The notes under the pieces are model-generated. The model was not told the DNA's origin. It made no database searches and saw nothing but the letters and a program-made list of their open reading frames with translations. Shown here one piece after another: positions 50,288 through 61,700 of a stretch of 64,000 nt of DNA. This stretch comes from Synergistes jonesii (GTDB lineage: Bacteria > Synergistota > Synergistia > Synergistales > Synergistaceae). The stretch covers positions 146,503 to 210,502 of the forward strand of contig NZ_JMKI01000036.1 of the NCBI RefSeq assembly GCF_000712295.1, read 5' to 3'. The position numbers were made by a program, and so were the translations under genes. Numbering within the stretch: the first letter of the stretch is position 1; the number at the start of each line of letters is the position of its first letter.

Positions 50288-53200
50288 ATGACTGATTCCG
50301 CGGACGGGAAGTACCGCGTCGATCTTTCTTTCGTTCCAGCAACTAACCGCGCTTCGCGGCAGAGCGTACCGCCGGCGCTCGTATGCGTCGATGAGAGCGC
50401 TACGCACGAGCCTCTCGAGGGCGCGGGCCCGGACATTCCCGCGCCGCCTCCGCCGCGCCATATCGAGCGCGGGGAAGCCAAGGAGGAGGCGGGGCCTCAG
50501 CCATTTTCAAAGCTGGCCCAGTGGGAGAGGAAGCTGCTCGACCTCGGGCTGCGCAACACGCTGATAAACATGCGCCTTTCCCAGAGCGTCATACCGATCA
50601 TTTCGCCCTCGCTCGAGGCGCTCGAAGACGCCCTCTCCGACGGCGGCGACTTCTCCCTGCTCGCCTGCCCGCCGGAGATGAAGCTCCCGGAAGGCGAGGT
50701 GAACTTTGAGGCGCTGCAAAGCTCCGGCCTCCCCGAAGAGTTCATAATGTCCGAGTTCAAAAGCCGGCGGCTGCGCGCGGCGCAGAGCGAAAGGGATCTG
50801 TCGCAGACGATAAAAACGCTTTACCGCTCCGCCAAGACGGCCGCGGAGGAAAACGGCGCCAACACGCTCTACCTGGCGCTGGGGATCATCCGCTGGTACG
50901 AGAGCGGACGCAGCGCGAAGGCGCGCTACGCGCCGGCGATACTCGTACCCGTCGAGCTCGTGCGCCGCTCCGCGAGCGCCGGCTACGTGATGCGCATGCG
51001 CGACGACGAGCCGCAGATGAACGTCACGCTGCTCGAAAAGATCAAGCAGGACTTCCAGATCACCGTCGGCGGCGTCGACCCGCTGCCGGCCGACGAGCAC
51101 GGAGTCGACGTCAAAAAGGTGCTTGCGGCGGTGCGCAGCGCTATCATGGAGCAGCCGCGCTGGGAAGTCCTGGAAACGGCCTGCGTCGGCATATTCTCCT
51201 TCTCGCAGTTCGTGATGTGGAACGACGTCAGGAACCGCGCCGGCGACTTAGCGAAGAACAAGATCGTGAGCTCGCTGATCGAAGGCAGGCTGACGTGGGA
51301 GGCGCGGGACATGCAGATAGGCGAACGCGTCGGCGAGGAAAACGTCCTTCTGCCGCTGCCGGCGGACGCCTCCCAACTCTTCGCGATAAAGGCCGCCTGC
51401 GCCGGAGAGAGCTTCGTGCTGCACGGCCCGCCCGGCACCGGCAAATCGCAGTCGATAACGACGCTGATAGCCAACGCGCTCGCCGGCGGCAGGAGCGTCC
51501 TCTTCGTCGCGGAAAAGATGGCGGCGCTCGAGGTCGTGCGACGCCGCCTCGAAAAGATAGGCATCGGCCCCTTCTGTCTCGAACTCCATTCCAACAAATC
51601 CAGAAAGAGGGACGTGCTCGAACAGCTGCGGCGCGCGTCGGAGGCCGCGAAGGAAAATCCCCCCGAAGAATACGGGCGCGCGGCACGGCGCTGCGCGGCT
51701 TTGAGGGCGGAGCTCGACGAATACGCGGAGGCGCTGCACAAGAAGCAGAAATGCGGGCTGAGCGTCTACGAGCTGATAAACGAATACGAAAAATACTCAA
51801 AGGCCGCGGAGATCCCTCCCCTCCCGGATAAATTCGCCGCCGAGGCGACGGCCGACGCGCTCGCGCGGCAGGACTCCCTCGTCGGCAGCCTGACCGCGGC
51901 CGCGCGCGCGACCGGGCATCCGCACGGGCACCCGCTCGGAGCCGTCGGCCGCACAAGCTATGCGCAGCAGATAAAAGACGAGCTGCCTCAGGCGCTCGAA
52001 GAATATAAAAGTGCTCTCGCCGCGACAGACGCGGCCTGCGCGGATTTCGCCGAAGCCTCCGCGATGCCGGCCGCGTCGTCGCTGGCCGACGTCGAAAAAC
52101 TCGCCGCGATCTCCGACGAACTGGCGCTCTGGCGTGAGCTGCCGCGCGCGTGGGGCGCGGCGGAGAAGATAGACGATTATCTCGCCGGCGTCCGCGGCAT
52201 GGCGCGCCACAGCGAGAGGGCCGGCGAGCTGCGCGCCGAGCTCTCCTCGGCGTGGAAGGAGGGCTTTTTCGACGAAAACGGACGCGAGCTGGCGGCGGAA
52301 TTCAAAGAGGCGTCTTCGAAGTGGTTCGTCGGGAAATTTTTCGGCGTCAGGCAAATCTCAAAGAAAGTCGCGCACCTCGCCAAGTCGGCGCTGCGAAACG
52401 AGGAGCTGGGAAAGCACTTCGAGCGACTCGCCGAATATCAGAGCGAAAAATCGGCGGCCGACGCGCTCTTCGCGGAGCTCGGCGGCGGGCTGGGAAAGCT
52501 TTCCGACGGAGATAAAACCGACTGGCGGAAGATAAGCGAACGCGCCGAAGCCGCGGCAATAAGCGCCGCCGGCCTACGCGGCCTCTGCGGCGACGATTCC
52601 CTGCGCCTCAGATGCACGGCGGATGAAAAGCTCTTCGCGCTCGCCGACGCGCAGAAAAGCGCCTTGGAAAAGCTCGCCGCGGCGAAGGGCGCGCTCTATT
52701 CGCTGCTGGATATCAAAGAATACCGCGGCGGCGGCTGGCTGGCAAACCAGGCTAAGCTCTGCGCCGATATAGCCGAAAACGCCGGCGGCATAAGGGAATG
52801 GATAACGTGGAACGCCGCGGCGGACGATGCTGAGCGCTGCGGCCTCGCGCCGCTGCTTGAAGCCTACCGCGGCGGGATGGCGCACGACGAGATTCAAGGC
52901 GCATATAAAAAATCGCTGTATAAAACGCTCGCGTCGCGCGCGATCGACGCGGCTCCGCCCCTTTCCTCCTTTTCCGGCGCGCTCTTCGACGAAAAAATAG
53001 AGCAGTTCAAGCGCCTCGACAAAGAGCTCTGCGAAGCGGCGAAAAAAGAAATATTCTGCCGCCTCGCTGCGAGGGTGCCGAACTTCGCGAAGGAAGCCTC
53101 GCAGAGCTCCGAGGTAGGGATACTTCAGCGCGCGATACGCAGCGGCGGCCGCGGCACGAGCATACGCAGGCTCTTCGAACAGATTCCGAACCTGCTGCCG

Positions 53201-55189
53201 CGCCTCTGCCCCTGTATGCTGATGAGCCCGATCTCGGCGGCGCAGTACCTCGACCCGGCACGCGAGCCCTTCGACTTAGTCGTCTTCGACGAAGCCTCGC
53301 AGCTGCCTACATGCAAAGCGGTCGGAGCGCTGGCGCGCGGCAGAAGCGCCGTCGTCGTCGGCGACCCGAAGCAGATGCCGCCCACCTCCTTCTTCGCGGC
53401 GAACGTGACGGACGAGGACAACCTCGACTGCGAAGACCTCGAAAGCGTCCTCGACGACTGCATCGCGCTTGGAATGCCGCAGACGCACCTGCTCTGGCAC
53501 TACAGGAGCCGCCACGAGAGCCTCATAGCCTTCAGCAACGAAAAATTCTACGAAAACAGGCTCTACACCTTCCCCTCGGCCGACGACCGCGAGTCGAAGG
53601 TCAAGCTCGTGCACGTCGACGGCGTATTCGACCGCGGCAGGACGCGGCAGAACCGCGCCGAGGCTGAAGCCGTAGTCGAAGAGCTGAAGCGGCGCTGCCG
53701 CGACGCGGAGCTCTCGAAGCTCAGCGTAGGCGTAGTGACCTTCAACATCTCGCAACAGAACCTGATAGACGACCTGCTCAACGAAGCATGTAAAAGCGAC
53801 GCGGAACTCGACGCCTGGGCCTACGATTCCGAAGAGCCGGTCTTCATAAAGAACCTCGAAAACGTGCAGGGCGACGAGCGCGACGTGATACTCTTCTCGA
53901 TAGGCTACGGGCCGGACGAAAGCGGAAAGGTACACATGAACTTCGGCCCGCTGAACAGGGAGGGCGGCTGGCGCAGGCTCAACGTCGCTATCACGCGCTC
54001 GCGCTGCGAAATGCTCGTCTTCGCGACGATAGAGCCGGAGCAGATCGACCTGACGAAAAGCTCCTCGGCCGGAGCCGCGGCGCTGAAAGATTTCCTCGAA
54101 TACGCGCGGGGGCGCTGGCTGCCGCGGAGCGAAGGCGCGTCAAAAGGCGGCGCGGCGGACAAAGAGAGCGTCGCCGAAACCGTCCGCGCCGCGCTGAAGG
54201 ATAACGGCATCGAAACGCAGCTCGCGATAGGGCGCTCCGGCTACAGAGTCGACATAGGGGTCCTCGATTCGGAAAACGAAGGAAGCTACATGCTCGGCAT
54301 ACTGCTCGACGGCGAAAGTTATGGCTCGTCGAAGACGACGCGCGACCGCGAGATAGCTCAGACAAGCGTGCTGCGCGGCCTCGGCTGGAACGTCATGCAC
54401 CTCTGGACGATGGACTGGTGGGACAACGGAGGAAGAGAGATCAAGCGCATCCTCGCCGAGATAGAAAGGATAAAGCAAAAAGCTAAAGAAAAGGGGGCGG
54501 AGAGGAGCGCGCCGGAAATAACGGCGGCACAGCCGGCCGCAGAAGCCCCGGAAAGGCCCGAACCAAGCGCGGCCGCGAGGGCGGGGCGAAGCGAGCCGAA
54601 GGAGGAAGAGATTCCGCGCTACACAGCCACAGCCCTAAAAGAACGCGCGATAACGCCTGAAGACTTTCTGCTGCCGCGACACACCGCCGCGATACGCGCG
54701 AAAGCCCTCGAAGTAATAGAGCATGAAGCGCCCGTCAGCGAGGCGCTCGCGACGCGCCGCGTCGTGCGGAGCTTCGGCATAGCGCGCGCCGGCAGCAGAA
54801 TACAGTCGCGCATGGAAGAGATATTCGCCTCGCTGCGCCTCAAAAGCACCATGCAGGGCAATGTGAAAATCTACTGGAACGAAGATCAGGCCCCCGACGA
54901 TTACCGCATATTCCGCGCCGCGGCCTCCGGCGCCGACAGGCGCGACGCGCTGGACGTCCCCGTGCAGGAGGCCGCTAACGCTGTGCTGCGCGTCCTTGAA
55001 GAGCAGGTCAGCCTGCCGAAAGAAGAGCTTATCAAAGAAGCGGCGAAGCTGCTCGGCTGCGCGCGGCAGGGCGCGGCCGCCACCGCGCTCTTCACCGCCG
55101 CCGTGGAATACGCGTCGGCGAAGGGCAGGGTAACGCAATCCGAAAACGGGAAGCTGACGCTGGGCGCTAAAGGGCCCGAAAAACGGTAA
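50288..55189 (+). CDS. DUF4011 / SF1 helicase / Vsr-like nuclease / DUF3320 protein, Hhe-type candidate defence protein
   Basis: A 1633-aa multidomain protein starting at ATG 50288 (GGGGAGGAG upstream). DUF4011 covers about 75-300 (LAQWERKLLDLGLRNTLINM). The SF1 helicase has Walker A HGPPGTGKSQS (K386), DEASQLPT (D1001), GDPKQMPPTSFF, WHYRSRHESLIAFSN, NVQGDERDVILFS and RLNVAITRSR, with a long helical insertion between the first two. A PD-(D/E)xK, Vsr-like nuclease domain follows (GYRVDIGVLD ... GILLDGESYG ... GLGWNVMHLWTMDWW). The DUF3320 domain (FLLPRHTAAIRAKALEVIEH) is near the C-terminus. Single proteins of this architecture have been reported as antiphage (Hhe-type). GC content resembles the core genome, unlike the next two genes. 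Confidence 0.87.
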   Translation: MTDSADGKYRVDLSFVPATNRASRQSVPPALVCVDESATHEPLEGAGPDIPAPPPPRHIERGEAKEEAGPQPFSKLAQWERKLLDLGLRNTLINMRLSQSVIPIISPSLEALEDALSDGGDFSLLACPPEMKLPEGEVNFEALQSSGLPEEFIMSEFKSRRLRAAQSERDLSQTIKTLYRSAKTAAEENGANTLYLALGIIRWYESGRSAKARYAPAILVPVELVRRSASAGYVMRMRDDEPQMNVTLLEKIKQDFQITVGGVDPLPADEHGVDVKKVLAAVRSAIMEQPRWEVLETACVGIFSFSQFVMWNDVRNRAGDLAKNKIVSSLIEGRLTWEARDMQIGERVGEENVLLPLPADASQLFAIKAACAGESFVLHGPPGTGKSQSITTLIANALAGGRSVLFVAEKMAALEVVRRRLEKIGIGPFCLELHSNKSRKRDVLEQLRRASEAAKENPPEEYGRAARRCAALRAELDEYAEALHKKQKCGLSVYELINEYEKYSKAAEIPPLPDKFAAEATADALARQDSLVGSLTAAARATGHPHGHPLGAVGRTSYAQQIKDELPQALEEYKSALAATDAACADFAEASAMPAASSLADVEKLAAISDELALWRELPRAWGAAEKIDDYLAGVRGMARHSERAGELRAELSSAWKEGFFDENGRELAAEFKEASSKWFVGKFFGVRQISKKVAHLAKSALRNEELGKHFERLAEYQSEKSAADALFAELGGGLGKLSDGDKTDWRKISERAEAAAISAAGLRGLCGDDSLRLRCTADEKLFALADAQKSALEKLAAAKGALYSLLDIKEYRGGGWLANQAKLCADIAENAGGIREWITWNAAADDAERCGLAPLLEAYRGGMAHDEIQGAYKKSLYKTLASRAIDAAPPLSSFSGALFDEKIEQFKRLDKELCEAAKKEIFCRLAARVPNFAKEASQSSEVGILQRAIRSGGRGTSIRRLFEQIPNLLPRLCPCMLMSPISAAQYLDPAREPFDLVVFDEASQLPTCKAVGALARGRSAVVVGDPKQMPPTSFFAANVTDEDNLDCEDLESVLDDCIALGMPQTHLLWHYRSRHESLIAFSNEKFYENRLYTFPSADDRESKVKLVHVDGVFDRGRTRQNRAEAEAVVEELKRRCRDAELSKLSVGVVTFNISQQNLIDDLLNEACKSDAELDAWAYDSEEPVFIKNLENVQGDERDVILFSIGYGPDESGKVHMNFGPLNREGGWRRLNVAITRSRCEMLVFATIEPEQIDLTKSSSAGAAALKDFLEYARGRWLPRSEGASKGGAADKESVAETVRAALKDNGIETQLAIGRSGYRVDIGVLDSENEGSYMLGILLDGESYGSSKTTRDREIAQTSVLRGLGWNVMHLWTMDWWDNGGREIKRILAEIERIKQKAKEKGAERSAPEITAAQPAAEAPERPEPSAAARAGRSEPKEEEIPRYTATALKERAITPEDFLLPRHTAAIRAKALEVIEHEAPVSEALATRRVVRSFGIARAGSRIQSRMEEIFASLRLKSTMQGNVKIYWNEDQAPDDYRIFRAAASGADRRDALDVPVQEAANAVLRVLEEQVSLPKEELIKEAAKLLGCARQGAAATALFTAAVEYASAKGRVTQSENGKLTLGAKGPEKR

Positions 55190-55307
55190 AAATGGTAAAA
55201 TGGAAGCGCCGTAATAATAAAAGAATTTATCTCCGCCGCCGCGGAAATACTGTAACACCGCAGCGGCAGCTGGTATTAACCGACAAGATTGAGAGGTCCG
55301 GCAGGCT

Positions 55308-58300
55308 ATGAGAATAAAAAACACTCTGATCGATAATTCATGCGATGATTTTTCGATGGTTAATACGCTAAAGACCTGTATAATGGCCGATGGTATAAAC
55401 GAGATAATGATCGCTTCCGGCTATTGGGACCTGCCGGCGGTGTCCCTTGTTTACGACGAACTGCTCGCCTTCCTGCAGCGCGACGGCACAAAACTTCGCC
55501 TGCTTATCGGCAGAGATCCGAACGTACGCGCTTATCAGAAGAGCATCCCCAAGACGGTGGATCCGAAATTCCCCGAAGACTACATCAGAACAGACCTCGA
55601 GACGCTCGCGACCGAAGGGATGAAAGAGCAATATCAGCCCGTAGTGCAGCTTCTTCTGGACTATTGCGGCAAAAAAGATAAATTCGAGATTCATATCTTT
55701 CGCCGGAATGAAAACGAAGAAACCCAGTTCCTTCATTCAAAATGCTATATCTTCAAGGGCGACGCTGACTCCTTTGGCATCATCGGCAGCAGCAACTTTA
55801 CCAAGATGGGCCTGGAAGACAACGCCGAACTGAACTACCTGGAGACGGACGGCAGCAGGGTAATGGCTCAACCTGTAAAAGGAGCGCCAAGCAAAGGACA
55901 TGACTTTTGGTTCAAAGAAAAATGGGATCTATCAGTACCGTGGGAAAAAATATTTCTGGAAGAAGTGCTGAAGCCGTCGCCGATCATGCCGCCGGAAAAG
56001 CCATCCAAAATTAAAACGCCACTGATAACCCCTTATGAAACCTATATAAAGTATCTACAGATGTACTTCGGAGACATCACAGACACAAGTGTCGATGAGC
56101 AGCTGAGGTCATATCTGCCGTCGGAAATCAACGAATACTCCTTCCAGACAGATGCAGTTAAGCAGTGCTTTTTCATTATGCGACAGTATGGCGGTTTTTT
56201 CCTCTCGGACGTGGTCGGGCTCGGCAAAACAATCGTCGCCTTCATGGTAATCAGAAAATTCATTGAAGACGCTGAAGCCATGGGGCAAAGCCGCAGCGTG
56301 CTCGTCGTAACGCCTCCGGCGATTCAGAAATCATGGCTTGACACCATGGAGAAATTCGACGCAGTATCAGACGGCACACTTAACGGCAATGTCACATTCG
56401 TCAAGACAGGCAGCATAGACATAACCGCCAGCGGAGAACTTGCGCGGGAAGACGAAGAATTAGAATCCGACAACCTCGAAAGCGAGCCAGAAGATAGAAA
56501 CTACGGCCTGATCATGATCGACGAAAGCCATAACTTCCGCAACAGCGGCACGCAGAAATATGAGTCAATAAATTCGCTTATCAACAATATCACTCGGAAG
56601 ACCGGCAGGCCGCCCTTCGTCGGGCTGCTCTCAGCGACACCGCAGAACAACTCACCGGAAGACCTTAAAAACCAGATATACCTCTTCCAGCGAACGCCTA
56701 ACAAATCAGACTTCACGGACATCGAAGGCGGCAAGCTGGACTCGTTCTTTGCGGAAAAACAGCGCGAATTCAACGAATGCCGCAACAGCAACACGCCTGA
56801 AGCAATAGAAAAGCTGAAAGTACTCTCCGAGGATATTCGCAGAAAAGTCCTAGACCACATTGTTGTGCGGCGCACACGCAAGGACATAAAGCTGCACTAT
56901 AAAGAAGACGCGGCTAAGCTGAGCTTCCCCACCGTCATGCCGCCGCACAAGCTGGAATACGCTATGGACGGAGAACTCTGCAAACTCTTCTTCGATACAG
57001 TCAATGCCATATTGCCGCCAAAAGACGACGAAGAAAAGAAAGAAGGCAAGCACCTTGGCTTTTACCGCTATGCCGCAATCAGTTTCTTTGTTTCAAAGGA
57101 GCATAAAAAACTCTATGAAAAGCGCAATCTGAACGTAACAGGTATTACACGCAGACTTGCCAAACTCATGCAGATGCTTCTGGTAAAACGTCTCGAGAGC
57201 AGCTTCACGGCGTTCCGCGAATCACTGGAAAATCTGAAACAATATACGCTCAATATGATCGAAATGATAGACAAAGACTGTGTGTTCGTCTGTCCGGACA
57301 TAGACATCAACGCGGAATTTAAGAAAAACGGATATGATTTTGAAGCTACAAGAATTGCGCTGCAGGAAAAAATCAAGGGAAAACACGCCAGCAACAGACA
57401 ATACCGCAGTGCAGACTTCAAAGAAGAATACCGCGAACGCCTGGAAGAAGACCTTGCGTTAATAGAATCGCTCTGCGGGCGCTGGGAAGAAAACTGCGCC
57501 GACCCGAAAATGGACGCATTCAAAGAAGCGGTGGACAAAACATTCTTTGATCCACGAATCAACAATCCAAGTGGGCATGATACGCAGCGCCTTGTAATTT
57601 TCACGGAAGCGCTCAGCACACAGAGTTCGATCAGCAAATACCTTACTTCACAAGGTTACAAAGTTCTTGCGATATCAGCGGATAACCGCAGTGAAATGCA
57701 AACAGAGATAAGAGAGAACTTTGATGCCAACTGTCCCAAAGAGCGACAGCGCTATGACTATAATGTCATTGTAACGACGGAAGTCCTTGCCGAGGGCGTC
57801 AACCTGCACCGCGCCAACGTCATCCTCAACTACGACACGCCATGGAACGCGACGCGCCTTATGCAGCGCATAGGCCGCGTTAACCGCATAGGCTCACAGG
57901 AAGCGAAAGTACACGTCTTCAACTTCTATCCTACAAGTCAGAGCAACGAGCAGATAAAACTCACACAGAAAGCATACGCCAAACTGCAGTCTTTCCATAT
58001 AATGTTCGGAGAAGACAACAAAATCTTCAGCGAGATGGAGCAAATATCGGACGCCGATTTCCGCCGCCTCATAGAGGGTGAAGAATCTCCCTTTGCCGCA
58101 TTCATTTCGGAATTGAAAAATTACAAAAACAACCATACAGAGCGTTACGATTACCTGAAACATCTCAAAGCAAAAGAGCTTGGCGGTCAGTTGCCGGGCG
58201 CAGAGTGTTCGCTTTTCATGATATCCACAGACAGCGGCAGGAACACGCTCTTCACAGTAAATGAAGAAGAGGAAGCTCTACTCACAACGCCTCTTTCGTT

Positions 58301-58724
58301 CATCGAAAAACTGCACATTGACGAAAATGCGGCATACACTGGACAGACAGACACTGCACGCTACACCGAAATCAGAGATAAAGTTATGAAAGCCTATAAT
58401 CTGCATGTCGCCAAGAGCCACATCACCTCGCATAACATAAGTAAAAACATAAATGACGCGCTTGCCGCCGCCAACGAGATAGCAAAGCAGCTTGACACGG
58501 AAGAAGCCAAAGGCATGATGAGAGACGTAAACAAGGCGATACGCGGCGGCAATAAATTCGCTATCGACAAAATGAAAGAATACATGAAAAATAAAAACCA
58601 AGGCTCGCTATTTGGCGCCGAAATCACTGTTGACTTATGGGTAAAGGAAATGTTCGGCAAAATAAAGATTGAAGCAGCGCGGATGTACGGAGAACCTTAC
58701 ACCGCTATATACAGGATAAATTAA
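55308..58724 (+). CDS. PLD-nuclease / SNF2-type helicase fusion
   Basis: A 1138-aa protein, ATG at 55308 behind GAGAGG. Residues 1-200 form a phospholipase-D-like nuclease with one HKD half-site: H143 and K145 in FLHSKCYIF and GSSNFT (160-165); one such half-site is usual for dimeric PLD nucleases. The SF2/SNF2 helicase follows: Walker A SDVVGLGKTIV (K307), DESH (405-408), LLSATPQNN, LVIFTEALSTQ, VLAEGVNLHRA and MQRIGRVNRIGSQ. The last 150 residues are helical and unassigned. The methyltransferase gene begins 12 bp later, so the two form one operon. The codon use is less GC-rich than upstream genes, suggesting transfer. It would act as the translocating nuclease arm of a restriction or defence system. 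Confidence 0.88.
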   Translation: MRIKNTLIDNSCDDFSMVNTLKTCIMADGINEIMIASGYWDLPAVSLVYDELLAFLQRDGTKLRLLIGRDPNVRAYQKSIPKTVDPKFPEDYIRTDLETLATEGMKEQYQPVVQLLLDYCGKKDKFEIHIFRRNENEETQFLHSKCYIFKGDADSFGIIGSSNFTKMGLEDNAELNYLETDGSRVMAQPVKGAPSKGHDFWFKEKWDLSVPWEKIFLEEVLKPSPIMPPEKPSKIKTPLITPYETYIKYLQMYFGDITDTSVDEQLRSYLPSEINEYSFQTDAVKQCFFIMRQYGGFFLSDVVGLGKTIVAFMVIRKFIEDAEAMGQSRSVLVVTPPAIQKSWLDTMEKFDAVSDGTLNGNVTFVKTGSIDITASGELAREDEELESDNLESEPEDRNYGLIMIDESHNFRNSGTQKYESINSLINNITRKTGRPPFVGLLSATPQNNSPEDLKNQIYLFQRTPNKSDFTDIEGGKLDSFFAEKQREFNECRNSNTPEAIEKLKVLSEDIRRKVLDHIVVRRTRKDIKLHYKEDAAKLSFPTVMPPHKLEYAMDGELCKLFFDTVNAILPPKDDEEKKEGKHLGFYRYAAISFFVSKEHKKLYEKRNLNVTGITRRLAKLMQMLLVKRLESSFTAFRESLENLKQYTLNMIEMIDKDCVFVCPDIDINAEFKKNGYDFEATRIALQEKIKGKHASNRQYRSADFKEEYRERLEEDLALIESLCGRWEENCADPKMDAFKEAVDKTFFDPRINNPSGHDTQRLVIFTEALSTQSSISKYLTSQGYKVLAISADNRSEMQTEIRENFDANCPKERQRYDYNVIVTTEVLAEGVNLHRANVILNYDTPWNATRLMQRIGRVNRIGSQEAKVHVFNFYPTSQSNEQIKLTQKAYAKLQSFHIMFGEDNKIFSEMEQISDADFRRLIEGEESPFAAFISELKNYKNNHTERYDYLKHLKAKELGGQLPGAECSLFMISTDSGRNTLFTVNEEEEALLTTPLSFIEKLHIDENAAYTGQTDTARYTEIRDKVMKAYNLHVAKSHITSHNISKNINDALAAANEIAKQLDTEEAKGMMRDVNKAIRGGNKFAIDKMKEYMKNKNQGSLFGAEITVDLWVKEMFGKIKIEAARMYGEPYTAIYRIN

Positions 58725-58736
58725 GGGGGCAGCAGG

Positions 58737-61700
58737 ATGAAGCTGAAAACAGTGTTTGAAAGCGATTACATGGACTTTGACAGCTTTGCCATGGATGTCA
58801 TTGAACCGATCTTCGGCAGCGGCTCATTTAAAACGTCAGACGCACAGCTGGATATGTTGCAGGGACAAAGCTACGCTCCTTCGGTAACGGAGAACATAAT
58901 ATCCTGCCTTTACATGGGCGATATAAAAGCCGGGACGCAAAACCCTCTTGAAGTTTACGACATCACTCTGCGCGACGGCGTGGATATCGCACGCTCGCGC
59001 GTAGGGATACAGCAGTTAGTGCGCAGTATGCTCCAGAATTACGCCCACGCTTTCATGATATTCCATTACGACAACTCAAAGGGAAAGGAATGGCGCTTTT
59101 CATACCTCTTCAAAGAGGCAACACAAAAGGACACGACCTCGGCAAAACGCTTCACATATTTATTCGGCGCGGCGCATCACTGCCGCACGGCGTCCGAGCG
59201 CTTCAACATGCTGGCGGGCAAGAGAGAGAAAAACGGCGAGATCAGCGACGCCGACCTTCTGGAAGCCTTCTCCGTCGAGGCTCTGACAAAAGAATTCTAC
59301 GGCAAACTCTTCAAATGGTATGAATGGGCGACATCTGAGGAAAGTGGCGTTACCTTCCAGAGCGATTCCGGTGACGGCATAAACGTAAAAATGATTCGCC
59401 TCATCACGCGCCTGCTCTTCGTCTGGTTCATAAAGCAGAAAAAGCTCGTGCCGGACAACATATTCGATGAAGAATACCTGCGCGGCATACTGAAAAACTT
59501 TGACCCGCTGGCAACAGACAGCGGCTGTTACTATAACGCCATCCTGCAGAACCTCTTCTTCGCGACTCTGAACCGCGCCATCGTAGATGACGAAGGCAAC
59601 CCGCGCCGCTTTGCTTCGCTGAAAGACAAGCGTGACCTGCGCAGCCTCTACCGCTATTCCAAAATGTTTTCCATTCCCGAAAGTAAAGCGATGGAGATAT
59701 TTGCCAAAGTACCTTTCCTGAACGGCGGGCTCTTCGAATGCCTTGACAAATTCAAAAAGAACGACATCATGCAGGAAAGCGACCGATATCTTGACGGATT
59801 CACTCGCAATGCTGTCAAAACAAAAGGCAGATACAAATATCGTGCCTTCATTCCAAACAGGCTGTTCTTCAACAGCGACGAACAGCAGCCTGGCATCATC
59901 AATCTGCTGAAGCAGTACAATTTCACGGTAGAAGAAAATACGCCCCTGGATGTTCAAATCTCCCTTGACCCCGAGCTGCTGGGCAAAGTCTTTGAAAACC
60001 TGCTGGCCTTCTACAACCCCGAAACGCGGGAAACGGCGCGCAAAGCAACAGGATCATTTTACACACCGCGCGAAATAGTCGATTATATGGTATGCGAATC
60101 GCTCACCGCCTATCTGAAGGGCGCGGCGGCGCGTGCAAAGCGCCCGCTCGAAGAGCAGTATATCCGCAGTCTCTTTTCCGGCGAGGAACTTCCAAATTCG
60201 CTGAAAAACGACCCGAAAACACGCAGATTCATCGCCGAAGCTCTGCAAAACATCAAAATACTTGACCTTGCATGCGGTTCCGGCGCCTTCCCGATGGGTT
60301 GCCTAAACCGCATAGTGGACGCTCTCGAACATATTAGTGTCCCGCAAAGCCGCTATGAGCTCAAGCTGAGGATTATAGAGAACTGCGTCTACGGCGTCGA
60401 CATACAGCCGATAGCTATGCTCATCTGCAAACTGCGCTTCTTCATCTCTATGATCTGCGAACAAACAGAGATAAACTTCGAAGACAAAGAGCACAACTTC
60501 GGCGTCAACCCGCTGCCGAACCTCGAAACAAAATTCGTCGCGGCAAATTCGCTCATTAATATAAAGAAAAAATCCCGCCAGAGCGGCCTCTTTGAAGACC
60601 CGGATATTAACAAAACTAAGTTGATGCTTATGGCTCTGCGCCACGAACATTTTTATGCCCGCAGTACTTATAAGAAGCAAAAATTACGTGATGAAGACGA
60701 ATGTCTGCGGCAAAAGCTGGCTGACCTGCTGGAAGCAAACGGCGAATTCGCCCCTGAGGATGCGCGGCTGTTTGCCGGTTGGAATCCCTACGACCAGAAC
60801 GCGGTTTCGCCATTTTTTGACCCTGAATGGATGTTCGGAGTGAAGGACGGATTCGACATCGTGATAGGAAATCCGCCTTATATACAGCTGCAAAACAACG
60901 GAGGCGAATTGGGAGAAAAGTACGAGCCACATAACTTTGAAACCTTTGTACGTACAGGCGACATCTACAGCCTCTTCTACGAAAAGGGCGGACAATTGTT
61001 AAAACAGGGCGGGCATCTTTGCTTCATTACTTCTAACAAGTGGATGAGGGCGGGGTATGGCGAAAAAACGCGCAAGTTTTTGTTCGAAAAAACCAACCCA
61101 TTACAGCTTATTGACTTTGCTGGCGTTAAAATTTTTGAATCCGCAACAGTTGACACCAATATTTTGCTGTTTGAAAAAGCCGCCAACAAGAACAACACTC
61201 TTTGCTGCGTTACCAAAAATATGACAAAAAGAGGCCTCACAAATTTGAGCCTTTTCGTGCAGCAGCACGCTTTCGCCTGTCCTTTTACAACCTCTGACAG
61301 TTGGGTGATACTCTCGCCCATCGAACAGAGCATCAAACGAAAGATCGAAGCGGTGGGAACACCTCTGAAAGATTGGGATATAAACATCTATCGCGGTGTA
61401 CTGACCGGTTGTAATGAGGCTTTCATAATAAGCACAGAAAAGCGTGATGAGATACTTGCTAACTGTCAAACGAAAGAAGAGCGGAAACGGACAGAGGAGA
61501 TTATTAGACCGATTCTACGAGGCCGTGACATCAAACGCTATAGCTACGACTGGGCGGGACTGTGGCTGATTTATATACCTTGGCATTTTCCGTTACAATT
61601 TGATAATACTATACAGGGCTCTTCTGAAAGAGCCGAGAAAGAATTTTGCCAGCAATACCCTGCTGTTTATAAGCATATGTTGCAATACAAAAAAGAATTA